Origin: Leptospiraceae bacterium | Lineage (GTDB): Bacteria; Spirochaetota; Leptospiria; Leptospirales; Leptonemataceae | Assembly: GCA_020441005.1 (NCBI GenBank) | Contig: JAGRNA010000071.1 | Span: forward strand, 1-58,186 | DNA length: 58,186 nucleotides | Reading direction: 5' to 3' | Part shown: positions 9,127 to 17,879 of the stretch, one piece after another | Layout of the letters: every line of letters starts with the position of its first letter | How positions within the stretch are numbered: position 1 is the stretch's first letter | Position numbers and translations under genes: made by a program | Notes under the pieces: generated by a model | Database searches by the model: none | What the model saw: only the letters and a program-made list of their open reading frames with translations | What the model was told of the DNA's origin: nothing

Positions 9127-11028
9127 ATGCTGTCAAAATCCGCCTTTTTGCATTCTGGTACTACCCTTATTTTCTTGATCTGTTTCGGTTGGACCGCTTG
9201 TAAACCGGAACCGGAGATTTTTGAGTGGTCTCCCGGTTGGACACAGACCGGTCCCAATAGCACTGCTCCACTGGATGGACCAGAGGCGATGCAAAGCCCG
9301 CGCAACTGGTCGGTTTATGGCCGGAAAGGAATGGTTGCGGCAGCAAACCCGTTGGCTGCACGGGCCGGTGTTGCCATTCTGGAAAAAGGCGGCAATGCCA
9401 TTGATGCCCTTTTAGCGGTGCAATGGGTGCTCAATGTGGTCGAACCGCAGGCGTCCGGCATTGGTGGCGGGGCCTTTATTTTGTATTATGACCACCACAG
9501 TAGACGTGTGCACGCACTGGATGGTCGCGAGGAAAGCCCGCGTTCTACTGACCCGCGAATGTTTTTGGATGCGCAAGGTCAGCCGGTACGCTTTTATCCC
9601 GATCGGGTGAGTGGCGGATTGCCGGTTGGTGTGCCGGGCACAGTCGCTGTTATGCATTATGCCTGGCAGCATTTCGGCAGTCGTACTATTCCATTTCAAG
9701 ACACCTTTGATGCTGCGATTCCGCTGGCTCGGCATGGTTTTCGCATATCACCGCGCCTGGCTTTGGCGATCCAAAGTAATCAAGCGCGCCTGGAGCGCAC
9801 AGCGGCTAGTCGGTCCGTGTTTTTGCCAGGGGGGCGCGTTCCGGCCGTCGGCGAAGTGCTGCGGCAAACGGATCTGGCAGATACAATGGAACTGATCGCG
9901 CACAGCGGCCCGGCAGTTTTTTATCAGGGCGAGATTGGCGATGATGTGGTTCGAACTGTGCACGCGAACAGGATATCACGCGGTCATCTGTCGAAGCAGG
10001 ATCTGATGAATTATCGCGCTGTTTCGCGTTCGGTTCTGATGGGTCGTTTTCGGGGACATTCGATCTACACCATGCCGTCTCCGTCCTCGGCGGTTACTGT
10101 ACTGCAATCCCTGGCTTTGCTGGATCGATTTTCGGATGCTGATTTGTTGCAAACTACAGCCAACGGGATCCATTTAAAACTGGAGGCGGAAAAACTGGCC
10201 TTTGCAGACCGGGCTTTATATCTGGCTGACCGGGACTTTCAAAACGTGAACGAAAGGGCACTGATTGCGCCATCGTATACACGACAGCGTTCCCGTCTGA
10301 TTCAAAAAAGTCGCGCCTTGCCGGCGCCGGCCAAGGCGGGTCAGGTACCTGGTATCGAGTCGTATTTAACCAGCGAAGCCCCGGATCGCCGCGAGGGTCA
10401 ACATACAAGCCACATCGCGATTGTCGATCAGCACGGCAACGCGGTGTCCTGTACGACTACAATTGAAATGGGTTTCGGATCCGCTTTGACCGTGCCTGGC
10501 CGCGGCTTTGTTTTAAACAATGAGTTAACTGATTTTGATCCCGAGCTCTATCGCGCAAATTCGCTCGAGTCCGGCTGGCGTAAAAGACGCAGCGCTGTCG
10601 GAAAAAATGAAAACGAGCAATTGGGCGGCAAGCGACCACGCAGTTCCATGTCACCGATCATTGTCCTGGATGGCAAGGGACAGCTCCGGTATGTGCTGGG
10701 ATCGCCAGGCGGTAGCCGGATCATTGGAGTGGTTTCCGCGGTTTTATTGCGTCTGCTTGTGGATCGAATGGATATGCAGTCAGCCATCAACGCCCCCCGA
10801 GCTTTGCATCGTCACAGCGACCAGGCTGAAATGGAGTACATCCTGTTGCGCCAGCAAGGACTGCGACGGCAACTGGAAAGTCGGGGCCACAGTTTTAAAT
10901 CCATTTCGCCTTTGAATCATGTTTACGGCGGAGTCCAGGGCATTCATGTTCTGGAGGATGGATCTTTGGAAGGCGGTGCAGATTTGCGCCGTGAAGGTGC
11001 AGCCATCGCCGTCGAGGAAATGCTCTAA
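9127..11028 (+). CDS. ggt: Gamma-glutamyltranspeptidase, lipoprotein form
   Basis: 633 residues from the ATG at 9127. The start was chosen because it gives a lipoprotein signal (hydrophobic core ending GWTAC, Cys about residue 25). The body is a complete Ntn-hydrolase of this family: RKGMVAAANPLAA near the start, GGNAIDALLAVQWVLNVVEP, the nucleophile threonine in HTSHIAIVD at the site of autoprocessing, and the later GGKRPRSSMSP and LGSPGGSRI motifs. The enzyme cleaves gamma-glutamyl bonds of glutathione and similar peptides outside the cytoplasm; here it is probably membrane-anchored in the periplasm. It stands alone in its transcript. Confidence 0.93.
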   Translation: MLSKSAFLHSGTTLIFLICFGWTACKPEPEIFEWSPGWTQTGPNSTAPLDGPEAMQSPRNWSVYGRKGMVAAANPLAARAGVAILEKGGNAIDALLAVQWVLNVVEPQASGIGGGAFILYYDHHSRRVHALDGREESPRSTDPRMFLDAQGQPVRFYPDRVSGGLPVGVPGTVAVMHYAWQHFGSRTIPFQDTFDAAIPLARHGFRISPRLALAIQSNQARLERTAASRSVFLPGGRVPAVGEVLRQTDLADTMELIAHSGPAVFYQGEIGDDVVRTVHANRISRGHLSKQDLMNYRAVSRSVLMGRFRGHSIYTMPSPSSAVTVLQSLALLDRFSDADLLQTTANGIHLKLEAEKLAFADRALYLADRDFQNVNERALIAPSYTRQRSRLIQKSRALPAPAKAGQVPGIESYLTSEAPDRREGQHTSHIAIVDQHGNAVSCTTTIEMGFGSALTVPGRGFVLNNELTDFDPELYRANSLESGWRKRRSAVGKNENEQLGGKRPRSSMSPIIVLDGKGQLRYVLGSPGGSRIIGVVSAVLLRLLVDRMDMQSAINAPRALHRHSDQAEMEYILLRQQGLRRQLESRGHSFKSISPLNHVYGGVQGIHVLEDGSLEGGADLRREGAAIAVEEML

Positions 11029-11222
11029 GGTCTGGAGCCGCCAGTCATTCCGGATGCTGCTCGGGATCGGCCCGTTTTAAGCGTACCCTGGATCGTCTAA
11101 TGGTCTTAATCAAGCGACTTATTTGCTTTGATGGATTTATGGATCACAAATGTGCACGATCGCAATCAATCGGCGCTGCTTATTTCGGCCTGCTAGATCA
11201 ATACCTGAGGATGCGCTTCTGT

Positions 11223-11960
11223 TCAACCAGTAAAGCGAAAATGCCCCAGCTCATCCGGTTGACGAGTCGGCCACATCCTTCTTTTGGTCGATGGCAGGTG
11301 CGCTAGATAGTTGGCAATAAAGTGCAGGATCAATTTTGGATGTTCCAGCAGGGGCCAATCTCCAATGGCGGCGAAGCGCATCAATCCGCTGCCTTGTAGT
11401 TCCAAATTCAGATCTTCAGCAAGTAGACTGGACTGGCGATGATTGTCATCGGCCGCTAGCATGAATACGGGCAGCGTTGGCCACTCAGCTGGATTGGTCG
11501 CTCCTTGTACATGCATCCGGGCCAGGTAGGACCAGGTGTGTCGGATGGGCGGTCGGTCATGAATTTGGCGTTGTCGGTGCCTGGAACGTATGTAGTGACT
11601 CATGGTGCGCCAAATGCGAAATCTGTGCCACAATGAACCCTCGTATTGCCAACCAGGCAGATCCGGATTGATCCAGATCAGGGAGCGCGGTCGCCATCGC
11701 TCGCGTAGCAGGCTGGCCAGAACAAATGCGCCGCTAAGACCTTCGGTTAATATGGAAAACTCGCCTGATTCTGCCCGGGCACCGGGGCTCAGCGCATCCA
11801 GGCCTTGCTCGTTACGCCCCCGAGCACCGATTTGCCGCAAAAAATCATTGTATTGTAAACGCACGGATTGACCGATCAGGGTCTGCCAGTGTTGGCAAAG
11901 GTCAGGTGACCAAAGGTTGAGTGGATCTGCCAGAACGAGCAGGTTGGCAATATCAGACAT
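11223..11960 (-). CDS. Probable alpha/beta-hydrolase-fold protein
   Basis: 245 residues. The segment TEGLSGAFVLASLL at about residues 70-83 looks like a nucleophile elbow (G-x-S-G) followed by a helix. The late AADDNHRQSS and the C-terminal GDWPLLEHP (a histidine near the end of a long insert) fit the acid and base positions of alpha/beta hydrolases. This is by eye only and no close family is recognised. The start ATG (11960) lies 16 bases downstream of the tRNA-Ala gene on the same strand, so the two may share a primary transcript. Tryptophan-rich for its size. Confidence 0.5.
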   Translation of the reverse strand: MSDIANLLVLADPLNLWSPDLCQHWQTLIGQSVRLQYNDFLRQIGARGRNEQGLDALSPGARAESGEFSILTEGLSGAFVLASLLRERWRPRSLIWINPDLPGWQYEGSLWHRFRIWRTMSHYIRSRHRQRQIHDRPPIRHTWSYLARMHVQGATNPAEWPTLPVFMLAADDNHRQSSLLAEDLNLELQGSGLMRFAAIGDWPLLEHPKLILHFIANYLAHLPSTKRRMWPTRQPDELGHFRFTG

Positions 11961-11976
11961 GGTGTTGTTTAGCCTT

Positions 11977-12049
<73 letters not shown>

Positions 12050-12068
12050 GTGCATTAACAACAGGGGC

Positions 12069-12096
12069 ACGATAATTTGCAAGACTTTGTAGTCAA
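12069..12096 (-). promoter_or_regulatory. Candidate promoter for tRNA-Ala
   Basis: On the minus strand a TTGACT box (12096-12091) is followed after 16 bases by TATCGT (12074-12069). That places the transcription start about 10-15 bases before the tRNA 5' end. The match is good for a sigma-70 type promoter; untested. Confidence 0.5.
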
Positions 12097-12104
12097 ATAG
12101 AATC

Positions 12105-12133
12105 TTGACAGTCTCTTTGATCTGTCAATACTA
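12105..12133 (+). promoter_or_regulatory. Candidate promoter for the TPR/partner-switching operon
   Basis: A perfect TTGACA box (12105-12110) is followed after 16-17 bases by AATACT/ATACTA (12127-12133). The first gene of the forward run starts at 12172, so the leader would be about 30 bases. It lies back to back with the tRNA promoter. Confidence 0.5.
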
Positions 12134-12171
12134 GGACAGGCTGGCATCAAGCCCGCCCGTCTCTGGCTAGC

Positions 12172-13533
12172 ATGAATATTGGCATCATTATTGCTATTGT
12201 TGTACTCCTTTTCTTCGTTGTTACCGGCAGCTATTATTTTTTCAAGGCAATGGCTGGTCCGCGACGTCTGGATGAACTGGAGAAAATCATCAAGGAAGGC
12301 CGGTGTCGCACGGCCATTCCGGAACTGGAGAAAATTCTGGAACGCGATGAGCGCAATATGCGGGCCCGGTTTATGCTGGCCCGGTGCTACGCCGACAGCG
12401 AAGATCATCAACGGGCCATCCTGCATTGTCGACAATTGACGAAAACCGGGCAATACACGCATAATGTCAGCGAAACCCAGGTGCGGAAAATTCTGGCGAA
12501 TAGTCTCTTGCATGTGAATAACCTGACCGAGGCCAAGAACGAATATCTACTTTTAACAACTCTCGAGCCGGATCACTTTTACAATTTTTACAAAGCCGGT
12601 GAAATCTTTTTCAAGTCCGGCGTGTACAATAAGGCGCTTAAATTTTTGTACAGGGCATCTCAAATCAATACCCGCCACCCCGAGACTCTTTCCTTGCTGG
12701 GCCAATGCTATTATCGCGAACAGAACTATCCGGTTGCCCGGGAGGCATTGGTCAAAGCAGTCGAGATCAAATCCGACCTGTATCCGGCGCATTATTATTT
12801 AGGCATGACCTTGCGCTATATGGGTGATCTGGAATGGGCGATCAAGGAATTCACTCAGTCCGAACGCAGCGAAGAACTGCGACCCAAGGCCCTGCTGGCC
12901 AAGGGTATGACATTAATTGATCAACAAAACTATTCCAGCGCGATCATCGAACTGGAAAAAGCTCTAAAAGTCGCGCCGCCCCGTTCAGAGATCATGCTGC
13001 AAATTAATTATTTTATGGCCATGGCTTATGAAAAGAGTCGCGATTTACCAGATGCCATAAAATCCTGGGAAGCGATTGAAGCCATGAAGCCCGGGTATCG
13101 GGATGTGCGGTCGAAGCTCGATCAGTATAAGGAATTCAGAACGGATGATGCCATCAAGGATTTTCTGATCGCTGGTAATGCCCAATTTGAAGGCATTGTG
13201 CGCAAGCTAATTGAATCCCTGGGATATTCTGTGGCTGAATTGAAAATTGAAAGTGATACAATCATTCGCGCCATGGCCAGCGAGACCGATTCGCGTAGCA
13301 AAGCGGCGCGCCGGCAATACTGCGCCTTTCGATTTCAGCGTGATGTCTCTCCGGTAAAGGAAGACACGGTGCGGGCCATGCATGAAATGATGCGCACCAA
13401 TCATGCCCAACGCGCTTTTATCTATACCGCCGGCGAATTCACACCCAGTGCGGTAGAATTCGCCGCTTCCCGCCCGATCGAACTGGTTGATGGCCGTCAA
13501 ATGGCAGAGCACTTACGAAAAGCGATGACTTGA
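12172..13533 (+). CDS. Membrane-anchored TPR protein with Mrr-like C-terminal domain
   Basis: 453 residues. Residues 2-22 form a single hydrophobic segment, so the rest is probably cytoplasmic and anchored. Residues about 30-330 are helical TPR-type repeats (for example LSLLGQCYYREQNYPVAREA and AHYYLGMTLRYMGDLEWAI). The last ~110 residues (from FEGIVRKLIESLGY) follow the pattern of the Mrr/restriction-endonuclease-like fold, including a strand AFIYTAGEFTPSAVEFA followed by RPIELVDGRQMAEHL. That ending is typical of Mrr_cat domains, but I do not see a clear D-(D/E)xK acidic-lysine set, so nuclease activity is doubtful. The next gene begins 2 bases after its stop. Confidence 0.7.
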   Translation: MNIGIIIAIVVLLFFVVTGSYYFFKAMAGPRRLDELEKIIKEGRCRTAIPELEKILERDERNMRARFMLARCYADSEDHQRAILHCRQLTKTGQYTHNVSETQVRKILANSLLHVNNLTEAKNEYLLLTTLEPDHFYNFYKAGEIFFKSGVYNKALKFLYRASQINTRHPETLSLLGQCYYREQNYPVAREALVKAVEIKSDLYPAHYYLGMTLRYMGDLEWAIKEFTQSERSEELRPKALLAKGMTLIDQQNYSSAIIELEKALKVAPPRSEIMLQINYFMAMAYEKSRDLPDAIKSWEAIEAMKPGYRDVRSKLDQYKEFRTDDAIKDFLIAGNAQFEGIVRKLIESLGYSVAELKIESDTIIRAMASETDSRSKAARRQYCAFRFQRDVSPVKEDTVRAMHEMMRTNHAQRAFIYTAGEFTPSAVEFAASRPIELVDGRQMAEHLRKAMT

Positions 13534-13535
13534 TT

Positions 13536-16322
13536 ATGTCTGATGTCCAGCCGAGCACAGCCCCTTTTTTGCAGTTAGATGCAGAGCGTTCAATCTTTGA
13601 GATTCAGCTGAATACCGGTGTCAGGGAGACCATCGATCTGGCTCTGAGCGAGGCAGCCAAAATGATTGGCCGGCCTTTAATTAATTTTTTTTACTTTAAT
13701 GATCAGCATCAGCTGTTGCCGTATAATTCGCAGGCGCCAGAGCCCGCCGTCGCCACAATTGCCCTGGAGTGCACCCGAAAACAGCAGTCCATTTTGCACA
13801 CACCCGGTTCGGCCGATGTTTTGGTGAATTTTGATCGCCAGGTCATGGCCATCCCGATCGCTTTCAAGCGCGGCATTCTGGGGGCGGCCTGCTTCATTAA
13901 GAAAAAGCCGGGCGACCTTTTCTTTGACGGCGATTTGGAGCTTATCATCAGCTACCTGGCCACTTTGACGCTGCTCCTGGATGGGGCGCGCTATGGTCTC
14001 GCTGGTGACGAGTCCCTTTGGGTACGTTTTAAAGCCGCGCTATTGCCGTTGCTTGATAATAGTCATTTGCAACGCTCCAACCATGACTCCAGGCATCGTT
14101 TGCAGTCATTGCTTGAAGTTTCCAACCTGATTAACTCCTCGCGTCAGTTAAACGAGCTGGTTGGTTCGATTTTGCTCAGCAGCCGCAAGCTAATGCGAGC
14201 CCAGAGCGCTAGCATGTTTATGCGCGAGGAAAGCACAGGCGATTTGCTGTTTTCCATCGTTTCCAATGAGGATGAAAGGGAGTTAACCGGATTTCGGGTC
14301 CCTCGCGGTCAAGGCATTGTGGGATTATGTGCGGAGTCCCGCGAGGTCATTGTCGTTGACGATGCCCAAAACGACCCGCGCGTTTTTAAACAGGCCGACG
14401 AATCTTCCAGTTACATTACCCGCAATTTAATCGCCGCGCCGTTGGTGGTGGATAATAAATGCATTGGTGTAATTGAAGTCCTCAACAAGATTGATAAGCC
14501 GGCGTTCACATCGAACGATGTCGAAATCTTTACCAGCTATGCGGACTCCATCGCGCTGGCCGTGCAACGCCGCAAGTTAATGGATGAAATCGAAGAGTCC
14601 AACCGGCAACTGGAACGCAAGCTGCGTGAGACACAGACCCTGCATGCCGTTACCGCGGCAATGATCCAGGAGGATTCGGTTGAAGAAATGTTTGATCGGG
14701 TCCTGAAAATCATCCAGGATAATCTGGATATCGACAGTCTGACTATCCTGCTACATGAAGAGCCGCAGGCCAAATTCAGGATCGCCGCATCGCGTCGGGA
14801 AGCGACCAAGACCATTCGCGAGATTTACCTGGCAACCGCGGCGGTGGCGCAGCAGGTCTTTGAGTCCAATGAGCCGGTCCTGATCAAGGATATCAATCAG
14901 GATGAGCGCTTTGCGGATATTTCCCATAACGACCGCTATAATACCGGTACCTGTATTTTAATCCCCCTGTCCTCGGCCCCGGATCAGCGACCGATTGGAT
15001 TGTTATGCGCTACCGAACCGAGAACGGGGCGTTTTCAGGAGGCCGATTACAAGCTGCTGAAAACAATCGCGGTTCAGTTGTTGCGCGGTTATCAGAATTA
15101 TCAAATGAAGGCCGCTGTATTGGCCAAACAAAGCCTGGAAAAGGAACTGGAAATCACATCGCGCATCCAGCAAAATATTTTGCCGAGCAGCATGCCCCGT
15201 CATCGGCACCTGGAGCTAGGGGCCAGGTCGGTGATGGCTCGTACCACTGGCGGCGATTTTTATGATTTCTTTGAGCACAGTGACAATGGACCGGTTAGCA
15301 TGCTTGTCGCGGATGTGTCTGGCAAGTCACTGCCCGCTGCTTTGTTTATGGCCGTTTCCAGTTCCATTTTGCGCACAATTGTCCGTATGCAGTCCGATCC
15401 AGCCCAGGTGCTGACCAGGGCTAATGATCTGTTATATGAGGAGTCCGATTCGGGCATGTTCGTAACTGTCTTTATGGCTTATTATGAACCGGGCAGTCGC
15501 AGTCTGAAATTCGCCTCCGCGGGTCACAACGAAATGGTGTTACTGCACAGCGATGGCAGCTATGAGCTGCTGTCTGGCAAAGGTCATCCCCTGGGTGTAT
15601 TGCCCTCGTATTTGCAAAAGTATCGCGGTGGAGAAGTGCAAATTCAGGATCAGGATCTGCTATTATTGTACACCGACGGGATTGCGGAAGCGACAGATAA
15701 GAATGACCAGGAGTATAGCCTGGAGCGATTTATTGATCTGGTCAAATCCAGTCGAGAGAAACCAATTGATGAGATTATTGATCTGGTCTATCAGGATATC
15801 AATACCTTCAGCGATCCGGATCATTTATTTGACGATGTCACCTTGCTGGTGTCCCGTTTTCATGGTTTGCCGCACGGTCTGCATACATACCAAATTCAGT
15901 TTCAGGCCGCCCGCGACCATATACCGCAAATGCGCGAACAGATTCGGCAGCATTGCCTGGTGCATGGTATTTACGGGGAAGAGCTGGATGATATTTTGCT
16001 GGTGGCCGATGAGGCAGCGACGAATATTATTTTGCATGCTTTTCAGGATGTTACCGAAGATATTGACAGACGAGTTGATTGTGATTTACATATTGAAACT
16101 AGCCAATTTCTTCGACTTGTATTCAAGGACAAGGGTCGCCCCTTCGACCTGAATGAGGTCAAGAAGCCGGACATTTCTGAAAATCTGGCAGGCAAGCGCA
16201 GAGGCGGTTTTGGAGTCTACCTGATCCGTTCCCTGGCGGATCTGCTGGAATGCACAAGAGTGGGCGATACGAATGTTCTTACAATAGAACGGCACCTAAA
16301 GGGTAGAGAGGAAACAAAATGA
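13536..16322 (+). CDS. GAF-GAF-PP2C phosphatase fused to RsbW-like kinase domain
   Basis: 928 residues from the ATG at 13536; an in-frame TTG at 13530 overlaps the previous stop and is an alternative. An N-terminal region of about 160 residues is followed by two GAF sensor domains (about 190-345 and 370-520). A SpoIIE/RsbU-type PP2C phosphatase follows (about 545-770), with the metal-binding acidic residues in TTGGDFYDFF, VADVSGKS and LYTDGIAEA. The C-terminus is a GHKL ATPase like the anti-sigma kinase RsbW (about 795-925: DEAATNIILHAF, FKDKGRPFD, GGFGVYLIRSLAD). One chain thus carries both the phosphatase and the kinase of a partner switch. The STAS target gene overlaps its stop by 4 bases (ATGA). 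Confidence 0.9.
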   Translation: MSDVQPSTAPFLQLDAERSIFEIQLNTGVRETIDLALSEAAKMIGRPLINFFYFNDQHQLLPYNSQAPEPAVATIALECTRKQQSILHTPGSADVLVNFDRQVMAIPIAFKRGILGAACFIKKKPGDLFFDGDLELIISYLATLTLLLDGARYGLAGDESLWVRFKAALLPLLDNSHLQRSNHDSRHRLQSLLEVSNLINSSRQLNELVGSILLSSRKLMRAQSASMFMREESTGDLLFSIVSNEDERELTGFRVPRGQGIVGLCAESREVIVVDDAQNDPRVFKQADESSSYITRNLIAAPLVVDNKCIGVIEVLNKIDKPAFTSNDVEIFTSYADSIALAVQRRKLMDEIEESNRQLERKLRETQTLHAVTAAMIQEDSVEEMFDRVLKIIQDNLDIDSLTILLHEEPQAKFRIAASRREATKTIREIYLATAAVAQQVFESNEPVLIKDINQDERFADISHNDRYNTGTCILIPLSSAPDQRPIGLLCATEPRTGRFQEADYKLLKTIAVQLLRGYQNYQMKAAVLAKQSLEKELEITSRIQQNILPSSMPRHRHLELGARSVMARTTGGDFYDFFEHSDNGPVSMLVADVSGKSLPAALFMAVSSSILRTIVRMQSDPAQVLTRANDLLYEESDSGMFVTVFMAYYEPGSRSLKFASAGHNEMVLLHSDGSYELLSGKGHPLGVLPSYLQKYRGGEVQIQDQDLLLLYTDGIAEATDKNDQEYSLERFIDLVKSSREKPIDEIIDLVYQDINTFSDPDHLFDDVTLLVSRFHGLPHGLHTYQIQFQAARDHIPQMREQIRQHCLVHGIYGEELDDILLVADEAATNIILHAFQDVTEDIDRRVDCDLHIETSQFLRLVFKDKGRPFDLNEVKKPDISENLAGKRRGGFGVYLIRSLADLLECTRVGDTNVLTIERHLKGREETK

Positions 16323-16651
16323 GCCTTGCGCATAGCATAAAAAATGGCAAGCTGGTGATTGAGCTAAGTGGTCGCATTGACGTTCATCTGGCTTCCGAGA
16401 TCGAAGATAGCATTGCCGATTTGATCACCAAAAACTCGTCACAAACAGTTTTGCTAAATTTGACCGATGTTGAATATATGAGTTCATCGGGTTTGCGCGT
16501 TTTTGTCTCTTTAATGAGGACATTAAATGAAAAAAGTCGCCAGCTCAAACTCTGCAATCTTTCGTCGGCAGTCCGCAAGGTATTTGAAGTTGTGGAACTG
16601 ATGGATATGTTTGATATCTATGAGTCCGAGGAAGAAGCGCTTGCGTCCTGA
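16319..16651 (+). CDS. STAS-domain anti-sigma factor antagonist
   Basis: 110 residues forming a single STAS domain. The loop MSSSGLRVFVSLM contains the serine cluster phosphorylated in SpoIIAA/RsbV-type antagonists. Its ATG overlaps the stop of the phosphatase/kinase gene (ATGA), so the two are translationally coupled. In a partner switch the unphosphorylated STAS protein sequesters the kinase domain and frees its other partner. No sigma factor gene is visible nearby, so the final output is unknown. Confidence 0.92.
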   Translation: MSLAHSIKNGKLVIELSGRIDVHLASEIEDSIADLITKNSSQTVLLNLTDVEYMSSSGLRVFVSLMRTLNEKSRQLKLCNLSSAVRKVFEVVELMDMFDIYESEEEALAS

Positions 16652-16654
16652 TTT

Positions 16655-17131
16655 ATGCTGTCTCGTTTCTTATTTGTCCGCATTGGCAGCCTGATCACAG
16701 GTTTTTTTTTGTTGGCCACCTGCTCGCAGTTGAGCGGGAATGGCTTGCGCCAGATTGACATCAGCATTGCCGGGCAGAGCTTGCGGGTCGAAGTTGCCGC
16801 TACAGCCAAAGACCGCAACCGGGGCTTGATGTTTCGAGAGAGCCTGCCAGAGAATCAGGGTATGCTGTTTGTGTGGCCGCAGGCAGAATACCGCAATTTC
16901 TGGATGAAAAATACGCGCATACCGCTCGACATCGCTTTCTTTGACGACCAGGGTTTTCTGATCAATACGCATGCTATGCAGCCTGATCCGCAAACCGGCG
17001 AATATGCCGACTATCCCTCAGCCGAGCCGGCTCGCTATGCGGTCGAAGTGAACCAGGGTTGGCTGGCAAATCATTCTATCCGCAAATTTGATCAACTGAT
17101 CCTGCCCGAAGCGATCTCATCCGAAAAGTAG
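16655..17131 (+). CDS. DUF192-family lipoprotein
   Basis: 158 residues. A hydrophobic N-terminus ends in LLATC (about residue 23), a lipobox. The rest matches the DUF192 family: DRNRGLMFRESLPENQGMLFVW, then YRNFWMKNTRIPLDIAFFD, then a strand ending in YAVEVNQGW. The family forms a small beta-barrel often exported; its biochemical role is not established. It starts 3 bases after the STAS stop and is probably in the same operon, which also continues into the next two genes. Confidence 0.85.
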   Translation: MLSRFLFVRIGSLITGFFLLATCSQLSGNGLRQIDISIAGQSLRVEVAATAKDRNRGLMFRESLPENQGMLFVWPQAEYRNFWMKNTRIPLDIAFFDDQGFLINTHAMQPDPQTGEYADYPSAEPARYAVEVNQGWLANHSIRKFDQLILPEAISSEK

Positions 17132-17141
17132 GCCAAAGCCT

Positions 17142-17879
17142 GTGTCCCTGCGTATTGTAACGTATAATATCCACAAAGGGATTGGCAACGATGGCAAATT
17201 CAACCTGGATCGCACGATCCGTCTGTTGCATGAATCGGATGCGGATGTGATTTGTTTGCAGGAAGTGGATCACGACGTGCCCCGTTCAGGCCATCAAAAC
17301 CTGGCGGCAGTGATTGCCGGGGAATTGCAAATGGAATTTCGTTTGGAAGTGAATGTGCGCCTGAAGCACGGCGCTTATGGAAATGCAACCTTAACGCGTC
17401 TACAAATCCAGGATTCCAAAAATCTGGATCTTACCTGGCGGATCAAAAAAAAGCGCGGCAGCCTGGTCACCAGGCTGCTGGATGCAGAGAAGCGGGAGTT
17501 TTTAGTTTATAATATTCACCTCGGTTTAGCGGCTTTCGAGCGTAGCTGGCAACTGCACAGGCTCCTGACATCCGATTTCCATCGCGAATACCATGATAAT
17601 GCGATCTTGATTGCCGGCGACACCAATGACAGCCGGCATCGTTTAAACCAAATGGTCGAAGTGGGCGGCTTCAAGGATACCTGTCAGACCCGCTTGCAAC
17701 GCTCTAATTTCAGTTTTCCAGCTTACGCACCTGTAATACGCATAGATAAAATCTATTATAATAAATACTGGAAACTGTTAAAACACCATGTAATGCAGGG
17801 ATCGCTGGCCAGGATTACATCTGATCATCGTCCAGTCTGGGCAGATTTGGAACTCCTGGCAGGCAAGGCCGATTCTTGA
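17142..17879 (+). CDS. Endonuclease/exonuclease/phosphatase (EEP) family protein
   Basis: 245 residues starting at a GTG (17142). All EEP-fold motifs are visible: TYNIHKG at the N-terminus, the metal-binding Glu in LQEVD, YNIHLGLAA, the catalytic GDTND, and the late IDKIYY and SDHRPVWADL with the general-base His. Family members cleave phosphodiester or phosphate-ester bonds (DNA repair nucleases, sphingomyelinases, inositol phosphatases); the short length and lack of a signal peptide suggest an intracellular enzyme. Substrate unknown. Its stop overlaps the next gene's TTG start. Confidence 0.85.
   Translation: MSLRIVTYNIHKGIGNDGKFNLDRTIRLLHESDADVICLQEVDHDVPRSGHQNLAAVIAGELQMEFRLEVNVRLKHGAYGNATLTRLQIQDSKNLDLTWRIKKKRGSLVTRLLDAEKREFLVYNIHLGLAAFERSWQLHRLLTSDFHREYHDNAILIAGDTNDSRHRLNQMVEVGGFKDTCQTRLQRSNFSFPAYAPVIRIDKIYYNKYWKLLKHHVMQGSLARITSDHRPVWADLELLAGKADS

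Noticed and set aside
11074-11084. GTTTTAAGCGT shared with the palindrome core at 35872-35882
   Set aside because: An 11-base match is expected many times by chance in a window of this size; flanks differ.
12055-12513. 152-codon minus-strand frame over the start of the TPR gene
   Set aside because: Shadow of the TPR gene and its promoter; no family features.
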